NCBI GenBank assembly: GCA_029879725.1
Contig: JAOUPR010000015.1
Location: 1-52,143 of the forward strand
DNA length: 52,143 bases
Reading direction: 5' to 3'
Source of the DNA: Gemmatimonadota bacterium
GTDB taxonomy: Bacteria; Gemmatimonadota; Gemmatimonadetes; Longimicrobiales; Gaopeijiaceae
Each line of letters begins with the position of its first letter. The first letter of the stretch is position 1. A program made the position numbers and the translations under genes. Under the pieces are notes generated by a model, which saw only the letters and a program-made list of their open reading frames with translations, did no database searches and was not told the origin of the DNA. Shown piece by piece: positions 18,045 through 25,782 of this stretch.

Positions 18045-18686
18045 CTAGAGGTTCTGGAGGGACCGGACCGCGAAGGCCACGGCCGCCAGGGCGGCGGCGT
18101 AGAGCGACCCCAGGGAAGGAGGCGCCTTTCGGTCCGTTGCCTGGCCGGCGTCGGAGGCGGAACAGGTATAGACGAACGCCGGTGGGATGTTGAGGACGGT
18201 GAACCCCACCGCCACGTCCCCGAAGGTGCGACTCAGTCTTTCGTGATCGCGCAGGCTGTACTGGTACTGGACGAAGCGTCCCCCGGGACGAAGGCTCATC
18301 CGGCTTCCCTCCATCACGCGATCCACCACCTGGCGGTCCATGATGGACAGCGGGAGACTGGATACCACAGCGTCGACGCCGTCGATGCCCTCCTCCTGGA
18401 GGATCACGGGAAGCTCCGCCGCGCACGCCTGGACCACGGTGAGCCGCTCGTCTTCGAGTCGCCGTCCCGCCTCGACGAAGACAGGGTTGATCTCCAGCGA
18501 GAGGAGGCGGGCCTCCGGGCGCATGCGTCTCAGGATCTCCCTGGTGACGCACCCGTTCCCGACACCCAACTCCACGATGTTCCGGGCCTGCTCGAAGTCC
18601 ACGTCCTTCATCAGGCGGTTCACCAGGAAGCGTGAACTCGGAAGAATCGTTCCCGAGGTCCGGATGTTCGCGATGTGTTCGTTCAG
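18045..18686 (-). CDS. Class I SAM methyltransferase, PmtA (phospholipid N-methyltransferase)-like, probable CTG start
   Basis: A Rossmann-fold methyltransferase with motif I ELGVGNGCVTREI, followed by LSLEINPVFVEAG and the VVSSLPLSIM and FVQYQYSLRD phrases that typify PmtA/RNA-dimethylase-like phospholipid methyltransferases. A GTG at 18623 would give 192 residues but removes conserved sequence: the in-frame stretch upstream reads TSGTILPSSRFLVNRLM, the usual N-terminal motif of the family. No ATG, GTG or TTG precedes it in frame, but a CTG at 18686 has AGGAGG 5-6 nt upstream, giving 213 residues. It follows the VTT-domain gene by 13 bp in the same operon. A hydrophobic C-terminal helix suggests membrane association. 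Lipid methylation is the likeliest role, but the substrate is inferred. Confidence 0.8.
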   Translation of the reverse strand: MNEHIANIRTSGTILPSSRFLVNRLMKDVDFEQARNIVELGVGNGCVTREILRRMRPEARLLSLEINPVFVEAGRRLEDERLTVVQACAAELPVILQEEGIDGVDAVVSSLPLSIMDRQVVDRVMEGSRMSLRPGGRFVQYQYSLRDHERLSRTFGDVAVGFTVLNIPPAFVYTCSASDAGQATDRKAPPSLGSLYAAALAAVAFAVRSLQNL

Positions 18687-18699
18687 GACGCCCTCCTGT

Positions 18700-19260
18700 C
18701 TATCCGAGGAACCCGGTGAGGTGCCGGCCGAGGAAGATATATACGGTGACCAGGGGAAGCTCGCCCGCCACGAGACCCACGATCATACGGCGAAACGGCA
18801 TTCCCGCCAGTCCCGCGACATAGCAGATCGCGTCGGTGGGGACGACCGGGGTGATCGCCCAGAGGGCCACGAACCACTGCGCGCGAGGCTCGCCGAGGTG
18901 GATCCGGAGTTCCGCGACGCGCTCCGGGTGCTTCGCTTCGATCCACCTGTCGTATCCCGCATAACCCGGGAAATGGTACAGTATGGTGGCGGATACGACG
19001 ATGCCCACCATGGACACCAGCAGTACCGCCGGAAGCGCCTCGGGAAAGAGGACTCCGCCGGCCACCACCACCGGTGTGCTGGGAACCAGCGCGAGCCCGC
19101 GAACCATGGACACGGCCACGTATCCGACGAAGCTCCAGGCACCGAGTCTCGCCAGACTCCCGGTGATCGCCGCCTCGGAGAACAGTTCCGGGCGGGCGAC
19201 CCAAGCGACGAAGACGCACAGGATCAGCCCTCCCCATGCGTAGGTGAGCAGTCGAGCCAT
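18700..19260 (-). CDS. VTT (SNARE-associated/DedA-like) integral membrane protein
   Basis: A 186-residue membrane protein with about five hydrophobic segments. It carries the VTT/TVP38-type features: ALVPSTPVVVAGGVLFPEALP, a re-entrant-type glycine-rich segment, and FVALWAITPVVPTDAICYVAGLAGMPFRRMIVG. VTT/DedA proteins are implicated in phospholipid scrambling or flipping and envelope homeostasis. The start at MARLLTYAWG is the first methionine before the membrane helices; no strong ribosome-binding site is seen. The stop lies 13 bp before the start of the PmtA-like methyltransferase, so a lipid-linked pairing is plausible. Confidence 0.85.
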   Translation of the reverse strand: MARLLTYAWGGLILCVFVAWVARPELFSEAAITGSLARLGAWSFVGYVAVSMVRGLALVPSTPVVVAGGVLFPEALPAVLLVSMVGIVVSATILYHFPGYAGYDRWIEAKHPERVAELRIHLGEPRAQWFVALWAITPVVPTDAICYVAGLAGMPFRRMIVGLVAGELPLVTVYIFLGRHLTGFLG

Positions 19261-19376
19261 ACGGGTCCATGAGAGGGTCGATACGACGACACGAGACGTT
19301 GGAACACCGGAACCACGGTTCACGATCCCCTGCGGCGCGGCCGGTGGGGCTTCGGGGCGCTCCGCGGCCCGACTCT

Positions 19377-20033
19377 TCAGCGGCCCGTCGGGGCCCGGCC
19401 CGGGCCACCGGCGGGGAGACCTGCCCCGGGGAGCCGAGGATATTCGATGTACCGCCCCGTTTCGTCGGCCACGTCCTTCCCGCAGAACCGTTCCACCACA
19501 TGGAAGGCCATGTCCATCCCCGCCGAGACTCCGGCGGACGTGACCACGCCGTCGTCCACGACCCGAGATTCCCGGTCCACGGAAATGGACGGGTCGATGG
19601 CCTCCAGGAGGTCGTGGGCTCCCCAATGGGTGGTGGCCCGCCGTCCCGCCAGGAGTCCGGCGCGGGCCAGCACCAGAGATCCGGTGCACACGGACGTGAG
19701 CAGTTCCACCCCCCCGGCGGCGCGGCGGAGCCACGCCAGCATTCCGTCGTCTTCGAGAAGCGCCCGCGTCCCGAACCCTCCGGGGATCACGAGGATGTCG
19801 GGCGAGGGGGCCTCGTCGAAGTCGAAGTGGGGGATCACTCGGAGGCCGCCGGTGGCGGTGATCGGCTCGCCGGTGCGCGCGACCGTGTACACGCGGAAGG
19901 GAGCCGTCTCCTCCGATCGCCGCGACTCCACCCCAGGATCGAGGCGTGTCCGGGAGAACACTTCGAACGGGCCGGCGAAGTCCAGGACCTCCACTTCGGG
20001 AAAGAGCAGGATGGCTACGTTGCGTCGGCTCAT
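19377..20033 (-). CDS. DJ-1/PfpI-family (class I glutamine-amidotransferase-like) protein
   Basis: A 218-residue single-domain protein starting MSRRNVAILLFPEVEVLDFAGPFEVF, with the nucleophile elbow LLTSVCTGSLVLARAGLL carrying the reactive cysteine and THWGAHDLLEAI nearby. This is the isonitrile-hydratase / AraC-N-terminal-like DJ-1 subgroup; there is no helix-turn-helix extension, so it is an enzyme or chaperone-like hydrolase and not a regulator. Its frame stays open for 700 further codons antisense to the downstream gene, but homology begins only here. It is divergent from the D-aminoacylase-like gene, with 171 bp between the starts. The substrate is unknown. Confidence 0.88.
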   Translation of the reverse strand: MSRRNVAILLFPEVEVLDFAGPFEVFSRTRLDPGVESRRSEETAPFRVYTVARTGEPITATGGLRVIPHFDFDEAPSPDILVIPGGFGTRALLEDDGMLAWLRRAAGGVELLTSVCTGSLVLARAGLLAGRRATTHWGAHDLLEAIDPSISVDRESRVVDDGVVTSAGVSAGMDMAFHVVERFCGKDVADETGRYIEYPRLPGAGLPAGGPGRAPTGR

Positions 20034-20204
20034 GGGCGTCCGGGGACGGATGAATTTCGATGGCCCGCCAACATGTGGGCGGACCGGTACCTTCGCCACC
20101 CCATTGCGCACGCTCCGCCCCGGTGGTGGGATGGCCGCGGATTGACGCATGGTCCACGGGGCGGTATTCGTCGGCGTGACCCGATTCTCATCCGTGGAGG
20201 CCTC

Positions 20205-21884
20205 ATGCCAACGCACGCTCGCTCCCTGACACTCCTCTTCCTGGCCGCGCTCGCCTTCGTGTCGCCGGCGCGGGGCCAGTCCGCCGCCTACGACGTGATC
20301 ATCACCGGGGGGCGGATCGTCGATGGTACCGGCAACGGGTGGTACCCCGGCGACGTGGGGATCCGGGGAGACCGCATCGTGGCCATCACCCCGCGCGGGA
20401 TGCTCGACGGGGCCGAGGCCGGTACGCGCATCGACGCCACGGGGAAGGTCGTGGCACCGGGCTTCATCGATATCCAGAGCCACTCGCGCTTCGCCTTCCT
20501 GGGCGACGGCGACGGCCGGGTGGTGAGCAAGGTCACCATGGGCGTGACCACGGAGATCATGGGTGAGTCCACCACCAACGCCCCGGTACGGGAGTCGCAG
20601 GCGCGGGAGGGCACCGCCTTCGCCGGTCCCCGCGCCTTCGACGAATGGATCCAGGCCATGACGGACCACGGCGCCTCGGTGAACTTCGGATCCTTCGTGG
20701 GCGCCACGACGATCCGGGTTCTCGGGAAGGGTCAGGCCATGGGGGCCGCCAACGAGACGCAGCTCGAGATGATGCGCATGGCCGTGCGCAACGCCATGGA
20801 AGACGGCGCGTTCGGCATCGGCTCCGCCCTCATCTATCCGCCGGGCAACTTCGCCTCCACCGACGAGCTCGTCGAGATCAACCGGGCGGCGGCCCCCTAC
20901 GGAGGCGTGTACATCACCCACATGCGTTCGGAGGCCGACCAGTTCCTGGAGGCCATCGACGAGGCCATCGAGATCGGGACGCGGGCGGGGGTCCCGGTGG
21001 AGATCTATCACCTGAAGGCCGGCGGGACGCTCAACTGGCACAAGGCGGCGGAGGCGGTGGCGAAGATCGACTCCGCCCGGGCCGCCGGTGTGGACATCCA
21101 GGCGAACATGTATCCCTACACCGCCGGCGGCACCGGACTCACGGCGTGCTTCCCGCCGTGGGCTTCGGCGGACGGGAAGCTGTTCGACAACCTCGCGGAT
21201 CCCGGGATGAGAGCCCGGATCCGGTCCGAGATCGAGCACCAGACGTCGGACTGGGAGAACCTGTGCAGTCTGGCCACTCCCGAAGGCGTGCTCCTCCTGG
21301 GGTTCGACAAGAGGGAGAACCGGCGCTACATGGGGCGTCGCCTCTCCGAGGTCGCGGCGGAACTCGGCAAGGACTGGATCGAGACCGCCTTCGATCTCGT
21401 CCTCGACGAACGTCAGCGCATCGGCACCATCTATTTCATGATGAGTGAAGAGAACGTGGCCATGCAGATCGGCCAGCCCTGGATCAAGTTCGGAACGGAC
21501 GCCGGCGGGATCGATCCGGAGCGCGCCGGTGGACTGAGTCACCCACGCGCATACGGGACGTTCACCCGGGTGCTCGGCAAGTACGTCCGCGAGGAGGGCG
21601 CGACCACTCTCGAGGAGGCCGTGCGGAAGATGTCCTCGGCAGTGGCTACCCGCCTCCATATCCGCGACCGGGGCCTCCTGAAGGAAGGCTTCTTCGCCGA
21701 CGTCGTGGTATTCGATCCGGAGACGGTGGGCGACCGGGCGACCTACGAGGAGCCCCACCAGGTGTCGGTGGGGATGGAGCACGTGCTGGTGAACGGTGTG
21801 CCCGTGGTGTCCCACGGGAGGCATACCGGCGCCCTCCCCGGACGCGCCGTGCGGGGTCCGGGGTGGGCCGGCTGGGAGAGGTAG
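20205..21884 (+). CDS. N-acyl-D-amino-acid deacylase-like amidohydrolase with altered metal site
   Basis: A 559-residue exported protein (signal LFLAALAFVSPARGQ) of the D-aminoacylase group of amidohydrolases: ITGGRIVDGTGNGWYPGDVGI, then the barrel with THMRSEAD, IYHLKAGG and KFGTDAGG supplying probable metal ligands, and a C-terminal beta-sandwich ending with GMEHVLVNGVPVV. In canonical enzymes the first-strand motif is H-x-H; here it reads IDIQSHSRF, so the first His is Gln, and the usual cysteine ligand position (G-N-C in VTTVVVGNC) reads MGES. The metal centre may be mononuclear or bind differently. The start is at MPTHARS, preceded by GTGGAGG. The paralogue at 41555-43279 keeps the H-x-H. 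It probably cleaves N-acyl D-amino acids or related amides in the periplasm. Confidence 0.85.
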   Translation: MPTHARSLTLLFLAALAFVSPARGQSAAYDVIITGGRIVDGTGNGWYPGDVGIRGDRIVAITPRGMLDGAEAGTRIDATGKVVAPGFIDIQSHSRFAFLGDGDGRVVSKVTMGVTTEIMGESTTNAPVRESQAREGTAFAGPRAFDEWIQAMTDHGASVNFGSFVGATTIRVLGKGQAMGAANETQLEMMRMAVRNAMEDGAFGIGSALIYPPGNFASTDELVEINRAAAPYGGVYITHMRSEADQFLEAIDEAIEIGTRAGVPVEIYHLKAGGTLNWHKAAEAVAKIDSARAAGVDIQANMYPYTAGGTGLTACFPPWASADGKLFDNLADPGMRARIRSEIEHQTSDWENLCSLATPEGVLLLGFDKRENRRYMGRRLSEVAAELGKDWIETAFDLVLDERQRIGTIYFMMSEENVAMQIGQPWIKFGTDAGGIDPERAGGLSHPRAYGTFTRVLGKYVREEGATTLEEAVRKMSSAVATRLHIRDRGLLKEGFFADVVVFDPETVGDRATYEEPHQVSVGMEHVLVNGVPVVSHGRHTGALPGRAVRGPGWAGWER

Positions 21885-22015
21885 GCAACCCTTTCCGGAT
21901 TCCGTGCGTCCTACCTCACAGAACTGAAACCCTTGGGGGGTGATGTTCGTAGGTCGGAACAAGAGCGTGACGGCGGTGGACGTTTCGAACGCTCGAGGCC
22001 CGCAGTGAGGATGGG

Positions 22016-22195
22016 ATGATGATGAACGTGGACGAAAGGATCCGGTACCTGCTTCGAGTGGCAACGAGGGCGGAGGTGGAAGGCGACGTGCGAGTTGCCC
22101 GGGTATTTCGACGGATGGCGGAAGACGCGCGGCCCTTGGACGCGTCGGACTTCGAGCCCCTGCTGATCCCCACCATGGGGTGTGCAGCCGAGTAG
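22016..22195 (+). CDS. Small 59-residue protein of unknown function
   Basis: A short open frame beginning with three consecutive ATG codons (MMMNVDERIRYLL) and followed 23 bp after its stop by a strong intrinsic terminator. The protein is amphipathic and charged (RVATRAEVEGDVRVARVF, then RRMAEDARPLDASDFEPL) and ends GCAAE, with a cysteine near the C-terminus. GAGGATGGG lies just upstream of the ATG triplet. Codon third positions are GC-rich like the neighbouring genes, and the terminator spacing supports a real transcript. I do not recognise the family. It may instead be the 3' part of a longer RNA or the end of the amidohydrolase transcript. Confidence 0.5.
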   Translation: MMMNVDERIRYLLRVATRAEVEGDVRVARVFRRMAEDARPLDASDFEPLLIPTMGCAAE

Positions 22196-22218
22196 ACACT
22201 GGGGCGGGTCTGTTCCAT

Positions 22219-22251
22219 GAGCCCGGCCACTTCGGTGGCCGGGCTCTTTTT
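22219..22251 (+). terminator. Strong Rho-independent terminator
   Basis: A perfect 12-bp stem (GAGCCCGGCCAC with GTGGCCGGGCTC) closed by a TTCG tetraloop is followed directly by TTTTT. It ends the amidohydrolase / small-protein transcript and separates it from argJ. Confidence 0.93.
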
Positions 22252-22331
22252 CGTGCTCCGCCACCTTCCCACATTCCATCCCGGTCCCGATCTTCCATGT
22301 CACCAGATTTCCATCGAGGCTACGAGGCACC

Positions 22332-23498
22332 ATGGAGTTCCACGATCCGCCCCGGTTTCCCCGGGGATTTCGCTGCGCGGCGACGCTCTGCGGCCTGAAG
22401 AAGGAAGGGTACGACCTTTCGCTCTTCGCGTCGGAGGTGCCCGCCACCGCCGCTGCCGTGTTCACCCGCAATCAGGTTCCCGGGGCGCCCATCATCGTGG
22501 GGCGGGAGTTGATCCGCGCCGGCCGCCTCCAGGCGGTGGTGGTCAACAGCAAGGTGTCCAACGTCGGAACGGGTGAGGAGGGCGTGCGGCGGGCTCGCGC
22601 CATGGGAGCCGCGGCGGCCCAGGCCCTGGGGATCGACGAGAGCCTGGTGCTCATGAGCTCCACGGGCGTCATCGGCGTCCCGCTCCCCGTCGAGAAGATC
22701 GAGGTGGCGCTTCCCGCCCTCGCCGAGAGCCTCCAGGAGGATCCCATGGTGGGCGCGCGCGGGATCATGACCACGGACACCCATCCCAAGGCGCTGTCCG
22801 TCTCCGCCGGGGCGGCCACCATCACGGTGGTGGCCAAGGGCTCCGGGATGATCGAGCCCAACATGGCCACGATGCTCGCCTACGTCTTCACCGATGCCGA
22901 GGTCGAAGCTTCCGCCCTCGACCGCATCCTCCGGGACGTCGTCGACGATACCTTCAACATGCTCTCCGTGGACACCGACACCAGCACGTCGGATACCTGT
23001 GCCGTCCTGGCCAATGGACTCGCCGGACCGGTGGACGAGGAGGTGTTCACCGCGGCTCTGCGCGAAGTCTGCGTGGCCATGACCGAGACCATGGCGCGCG
23101 ACGGAGAGGGAGCCCATGCCATGGTCCGGGTGACGGTGACCGGCGCGGAGAACGGAGGGGAGGCGCGGGTCGTGGCCAAGTCGCTGGTGAACTCGCCGCT
23201 GGTCAAGACGATGGTGTTCGGAGGCGATCCCAACGTGGGCCGGATCCTCATGGCGGTGGGCAAGTGCTTCGCCTGCCGGGTCGACCCTGGCCGGATCGGC
23301 GCGTCCATCTGCGGCATCCCGGTCCTCGACCGGGGTGTGAGGACGTCATTCGACGAGGCTGCCGTGCGTGAACTCCTCGAGGGGGACCCGGTGGACATCA
23401 CGGTGGACCTGGGGCTCGGGGGCGGATCGGCGAGGGCGTGGGGGTGCGACCTCACCCCCGGATACATCGAGGAGAACGCCGCCTACTATTCGTCCTGA
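22332..23498 (+). CDS. argJ: ArgJ-family glutamate/ornithine N-acetyltransferase
   Basis: A 388-residue Ntn-type acetyltransferase. ArgJ transfers acetyl from N-acetylornithine to glutamate (and, in bifunctional forms, from acetyl-CoA) in arginine synthesis; it self-cleaves before a threonine nucleophile, here Thr180 in GMIEPNMATMLAY. The oxyanion-hole loop is MSSTGVIGVPLP, and GAHAMVRVTVTGA and FGGDPNVGRIL are further family motifs. The normally conserved NSGxANACTG stretch reads NSKVSNVGTG, which departs from biochemically studied members. No other arg gene lies nearby. GAGG precedes the ATG. The C-terminus ENAAYYSS matches the usual ending (N-x-x-Y-x-x). Confidence 0.9.
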   Translation: MEFHDPPRFPRGFRCAATLCGLKKEGYDLSLFASEVPATAAAVFTRNQVPGAPIIVGRELIRAGRLQAVVVNSKVSNVGTGEEGVRRARAMGAAAAQALGIDESLVLMSSTGVIGVPLPVEKIEVALPALAESLQEDPMVGARGIMTTDTHPKALSVSAGAATITVVAKGSGMIEPNMATMLAYVFTDAEVEASALDRILRDVVDDTFNMLSVDTDTSTSDTCAVLANGLAGPVDEEVFTAALREVCVAMTETMARDGEGAHAMVRVTVTGAENGGEARVVAKSLVNSPLVKTMVFGGDPNVGRILMAVGKCFACRVDPGRIGASICGIPVLDRGVRTSFDEAAVRELLEGDPVDITVDLGLGGGSARAWGCDLTPGYIEENAAYYSS

Positions 23499-23675
23499 CC
23501 GCCGACCTGGCGGTCCCCGACGGCGGGGATCGGTTCCGTAGCGACTCCAACCATGTACATTTCAGCACTGCCTGACGTCCGATGGTGGATCTTCGGGCCT
23601 GCCCGTCCGGGGTGGGTCGATCCACGGCCTCCCGTCCAGCGTTCCCGATTCAGTCGTTCAAAGAGGATATTCATC

Positions 23676-24263
23676 ATGAAGCGTATTTCGCTCTTCGGTA
23701 CCGTGTTGGCGCTCGCCGCGTGTGGTGGGGGCGAGCCCGCCCAGGAGATGGACCACGACATGGCCACCATGACCGCCGAGGCCCCGGCTTCCGGGACCGT
23801 GTCCGCGGAGATGACCACGCCCGAGTGGCTCCACGTGGACCACGAGGCCAGGACGGTCCACATGACCATCACGGCCGGGGCCACCGAGGCGAAGGCCTAC
23901 TGGAACTTCAACGGTGGCTATGACGGCAACATGACCATCACCGTCCCCGAGGGATATGCCGTGACCATCGACTTCGAGAACAACGATCCGGTCATGGCGC
24001 ACAGCATGGGAATCGTCGCGGCGGCGGCGAGCTTCGGGGCCATGCTCGAGCCCACCTCGGTGTTCGAGGGTGCCCTGACCCAGAATCCCACCTCCATGAC
24101 GGACGCGACCATGCCGGGCGAGAAGGAACGGGTCACCTTCACCGCGGCGGCCGCGGGCGAATACACCATGGTGTGCTACATCCCCGGGCACGCGGCTACC
24201 GGGATGTGGGTGCGCTTCAACGTGTCGGCCGAAGGCGAGGCGGGAGTGCAGGGCGGGATGTAG
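23676..24263 (+). CDS. Sulfocyanin-like blue (type 1) copper lipoprotein
   Basis: A 195-residue exported protein with a lipobox-like signal (LALAACGGG) and a methionine/histidine-rich linker (MDHDMATM). The cupredoxin domain carries the sulfocyanin signature YWNFNGGYDGNMTITVP and the type-1 copper ligands: His in MAHSMGIV, then Cys, His and Met in VCYIPGHAATGMW. It should act as a periplasmic, lipid-anchored one-electron carrier, probably between a quinol-oxidising complex and a terminal oxidase; no oxidase genes are in the window. The start MKRISLFG has AGAGGA upstream and gives the signal peptide; the longer frame adds nothing recognisable. It is a single gene followed by a hairpin. Confidence 0.88.
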   Translation: MKRISLFGTVLALAACGGGEPAQEMDHDMATMTAEAPASGTVSAEMTTPEWLHVDHEARTVHMTITAGATEAKAYWNFNGGYDGNMTITVPEGYAVTIDFENNDPVMAHSMGIVAAAASFGAMLEPTSVFEGALTQNPTSMTDATMPGEKERVTFTAAAAGEYTMVCYIPGHAATGMWVRFNVSAEGEAGVQGGM

Positions 24264-24294
24264 CTCCCCACCCGCGCCGGTGTGTGGCATTCGA

Positions 24295-24326
24295 GGCGGC
24301 GCCGATCCCCCTGGGTCGGCGCCGCC
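24295..24326. terminator. GC-rich hairpin after the sulfocyanin gene
   Basis: An 11-bp perfect stem (GGCGGCGCCGA with TCGGCGCCGCC) lies 31 bp after the stop codon and is followed by GTTTCG only. It is probably a terminator, with a weak T tract. Confidence 0.6.
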
Positions 24327-24411
24327 GTTTCGATTCCGGATCGCGCCCCGGTTGAGGGGACGTCCCGCCCGCGCCAGATTCATGGCCGGCGACATCGACC
24401 GAGGAATGCGG

Positions 24412-25776
24412 ATGGATCGTGAAGAACTACGGGAGTCTTTCGAGAGTTTGAGGCGGCGGGAGTTCGGCCGTCTCGACCGGTTGGGACAGGTCTATCTCGA
24501 CTACACGGGGAGTGGACTGTACGCCGAGTCGCAGATCGAGGCACACACGCGTCTCCTGGCCGATCACGTGTTGGGGAACCCGCACTCGGTGAACCCGGCC
24601 TCCATGGCGGCGACGGAGCTCGTGGAGGAAGCCCGCGCTCGCATCCTCTCCTTCTTCCAGGCCGATCCGGAAGAATACGTCGTCGTGTTCACGTCCAACG
24701 CGAGTGGTGCGTTGAAGCTGGTGGGCGAGGCGTTCCCGTTCCGGAAGGGATCCCTCTTCACCCTCCTGCAGGACAACCATAATTCGGTGAACGGGATCCG
24801 GTCGTACGCGGATCGGCGGGGCGCGCGCACGGTCTACCTCCCTCTGAGCCCGGAGCTGCGCCTGAGCCGCGAGGTCCCCATCCCTCCTGCCGTACAGGAG
24901 GCGAGCCTCTTCGCCTTCCCGGCCCAGTCCAACTTCTCCGGCGTGAAACACCCTCTCGAGTTGGTGGTGGAGGCGCAGAACCTGGGGTACGAGGTGTTCC
25001 TCGACGCGGCGGCCTTCGTTCCCACCAACCCTCTGGATCTCTCCGAGGTCTCGCCGGACTACGTCGCGGTCTCCTTCTACAAGATGTTCGGATTCCCCAC
25101 CGGGGTCGGAGCGCTTCTGGCCCGCAAGGAAGCCATCCGCAGGCTGAGGCGCCCGTGGTTCGCCGGCGGGACGGTGGAATACGTCTCGGTTCAGAATCGC
25201 ATCCACCAGTTCCGGGTGGACGCGGAGGCGTTCGAAGACGGTACGCTCAACTTCCTCAGCATCGCGGCGGTCACGCCCGGTCTGGAGTTTCTCGCTGAAG
25301 TGGGGATGGATCGTGTGCGGGAGCGGGTCCGCCAACTCACGGAGGTGCTCCTGGATTCTCTCCGGGGACTGTGCCATTCGGACGGATCGCCCCTGGTCGA
25401 GATCTACGGTCCTGGCGATACCACAGACCGAGGCGGGACGGTAGCCTTCAACCTCCGCGGTGCCGACGGGAAGATCTTTCCCTATGCCAACGTGGAAGGT
25501 GCCGCCAGCGTGGAGGGTCTCTCCCTGAGGGGAGGATGCTTCTGCAATCCCGGGGCGGGGGAGACTGCCTTCGATCTCCCGGCCACCGAGGCGCTACGCT
25601 GCTTCAAGGCCATGCCGCAGGGAAGCTTCAGCCTGGACGAGTTGGCGCAATGCATTCCGGAAGAGGTTCCCGTAGGCGCGCTCAGGGCGTCGTTGGGGAT
25701 CGTGTCCACGGAAGAGGACCTTCGGCGCATGACGGACTTCCTGGGACGGTATCGCGACCAAAGCGTCCCGGGCTGA
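24412..25776 (+). CDS. Class V aminotransferase / molybdenum-cofactor-sulfurase-like protein
   Basis: A 454-residue PLP enzyme of the class V (NifS-like) fold. YLDYTGSGLYAESQIEAH, NPHSVNPAS, LFAFPAQSNFSGVKHPLE and the PLP-lysine motif SFYKMFGFPTGVGALL match the N-terminal domain of Moco sulfurases (ABA3/MOCOS-like), and RGGCFCNPGAGE carries the candidate cysteine that would accept sulfur. The C-terminal MOSC domain of eukaryotic Moco sulfurases is absent, as in bacterial stand-alone relatives. The start MDREELRES has GAGGA 6 nt upstream; three in-frame ATGs lie close together. It is convergent with TerC, with only 6 bp between the stops. No molybdoenzyme gene is nearby, so the sulfur acceptor is unknown. 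Confidence 0.85.
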   Translation: MDREELRESFESLRRREFGRLDRLGQVYLDYTGSGLYAESQIEAHTRLLADHVLGNPHSVNPASMAATELVEEARARILSFFQADPEEYVVVFTSNASGALKLVGEAFPFRKGSLFTLLQDNHNSVNGIRSYADRRGARTVYLPLSPELRLSREVPIPPAVQEASLFAFPAQSNFSGVKHPLELVVEAQNLGYEVFLDAAAFVPTNPLDLSEVSPDYVAVSFYKMFGFPTGVGALLARKEAIRRLRRPWFAGGTVEYVSVQNRIHQFRVDAEAFEDGTLNFLSIAAVTPGLEFLAEVGMDRVRERVRQLTEVLLDSLRGLCHSDGSPLVEIYGPGDTTDRGGTVAFNLRGADGKIFPYANVEGAASVEGLSLRGGCFCNPGAGETAFDLPATEALRCFKAMPQGSFSLDELAQCIPEEVPVGALRASLGIVSTEEDLRRMTDFLGRYRDQSVPG

Positions 25777-25782
25777 GCCGCT

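Noticed and set aside
20034-22298. Very long open frame antisense to the D-aminoacylase and extending the DJ-1-like frame
   Set aside because: Homology to DJ-1/PfpI begins only at 20033; the rest is low-complexity shadow sequence caused by high GC.
23497-23515. GACCGCC/GGCGGTC hairpin after argJ as a terminator
   Set aside because: It overlaps the argJ stop codon, has only 7 bp and no T tract, so the support is too weak for a feature.
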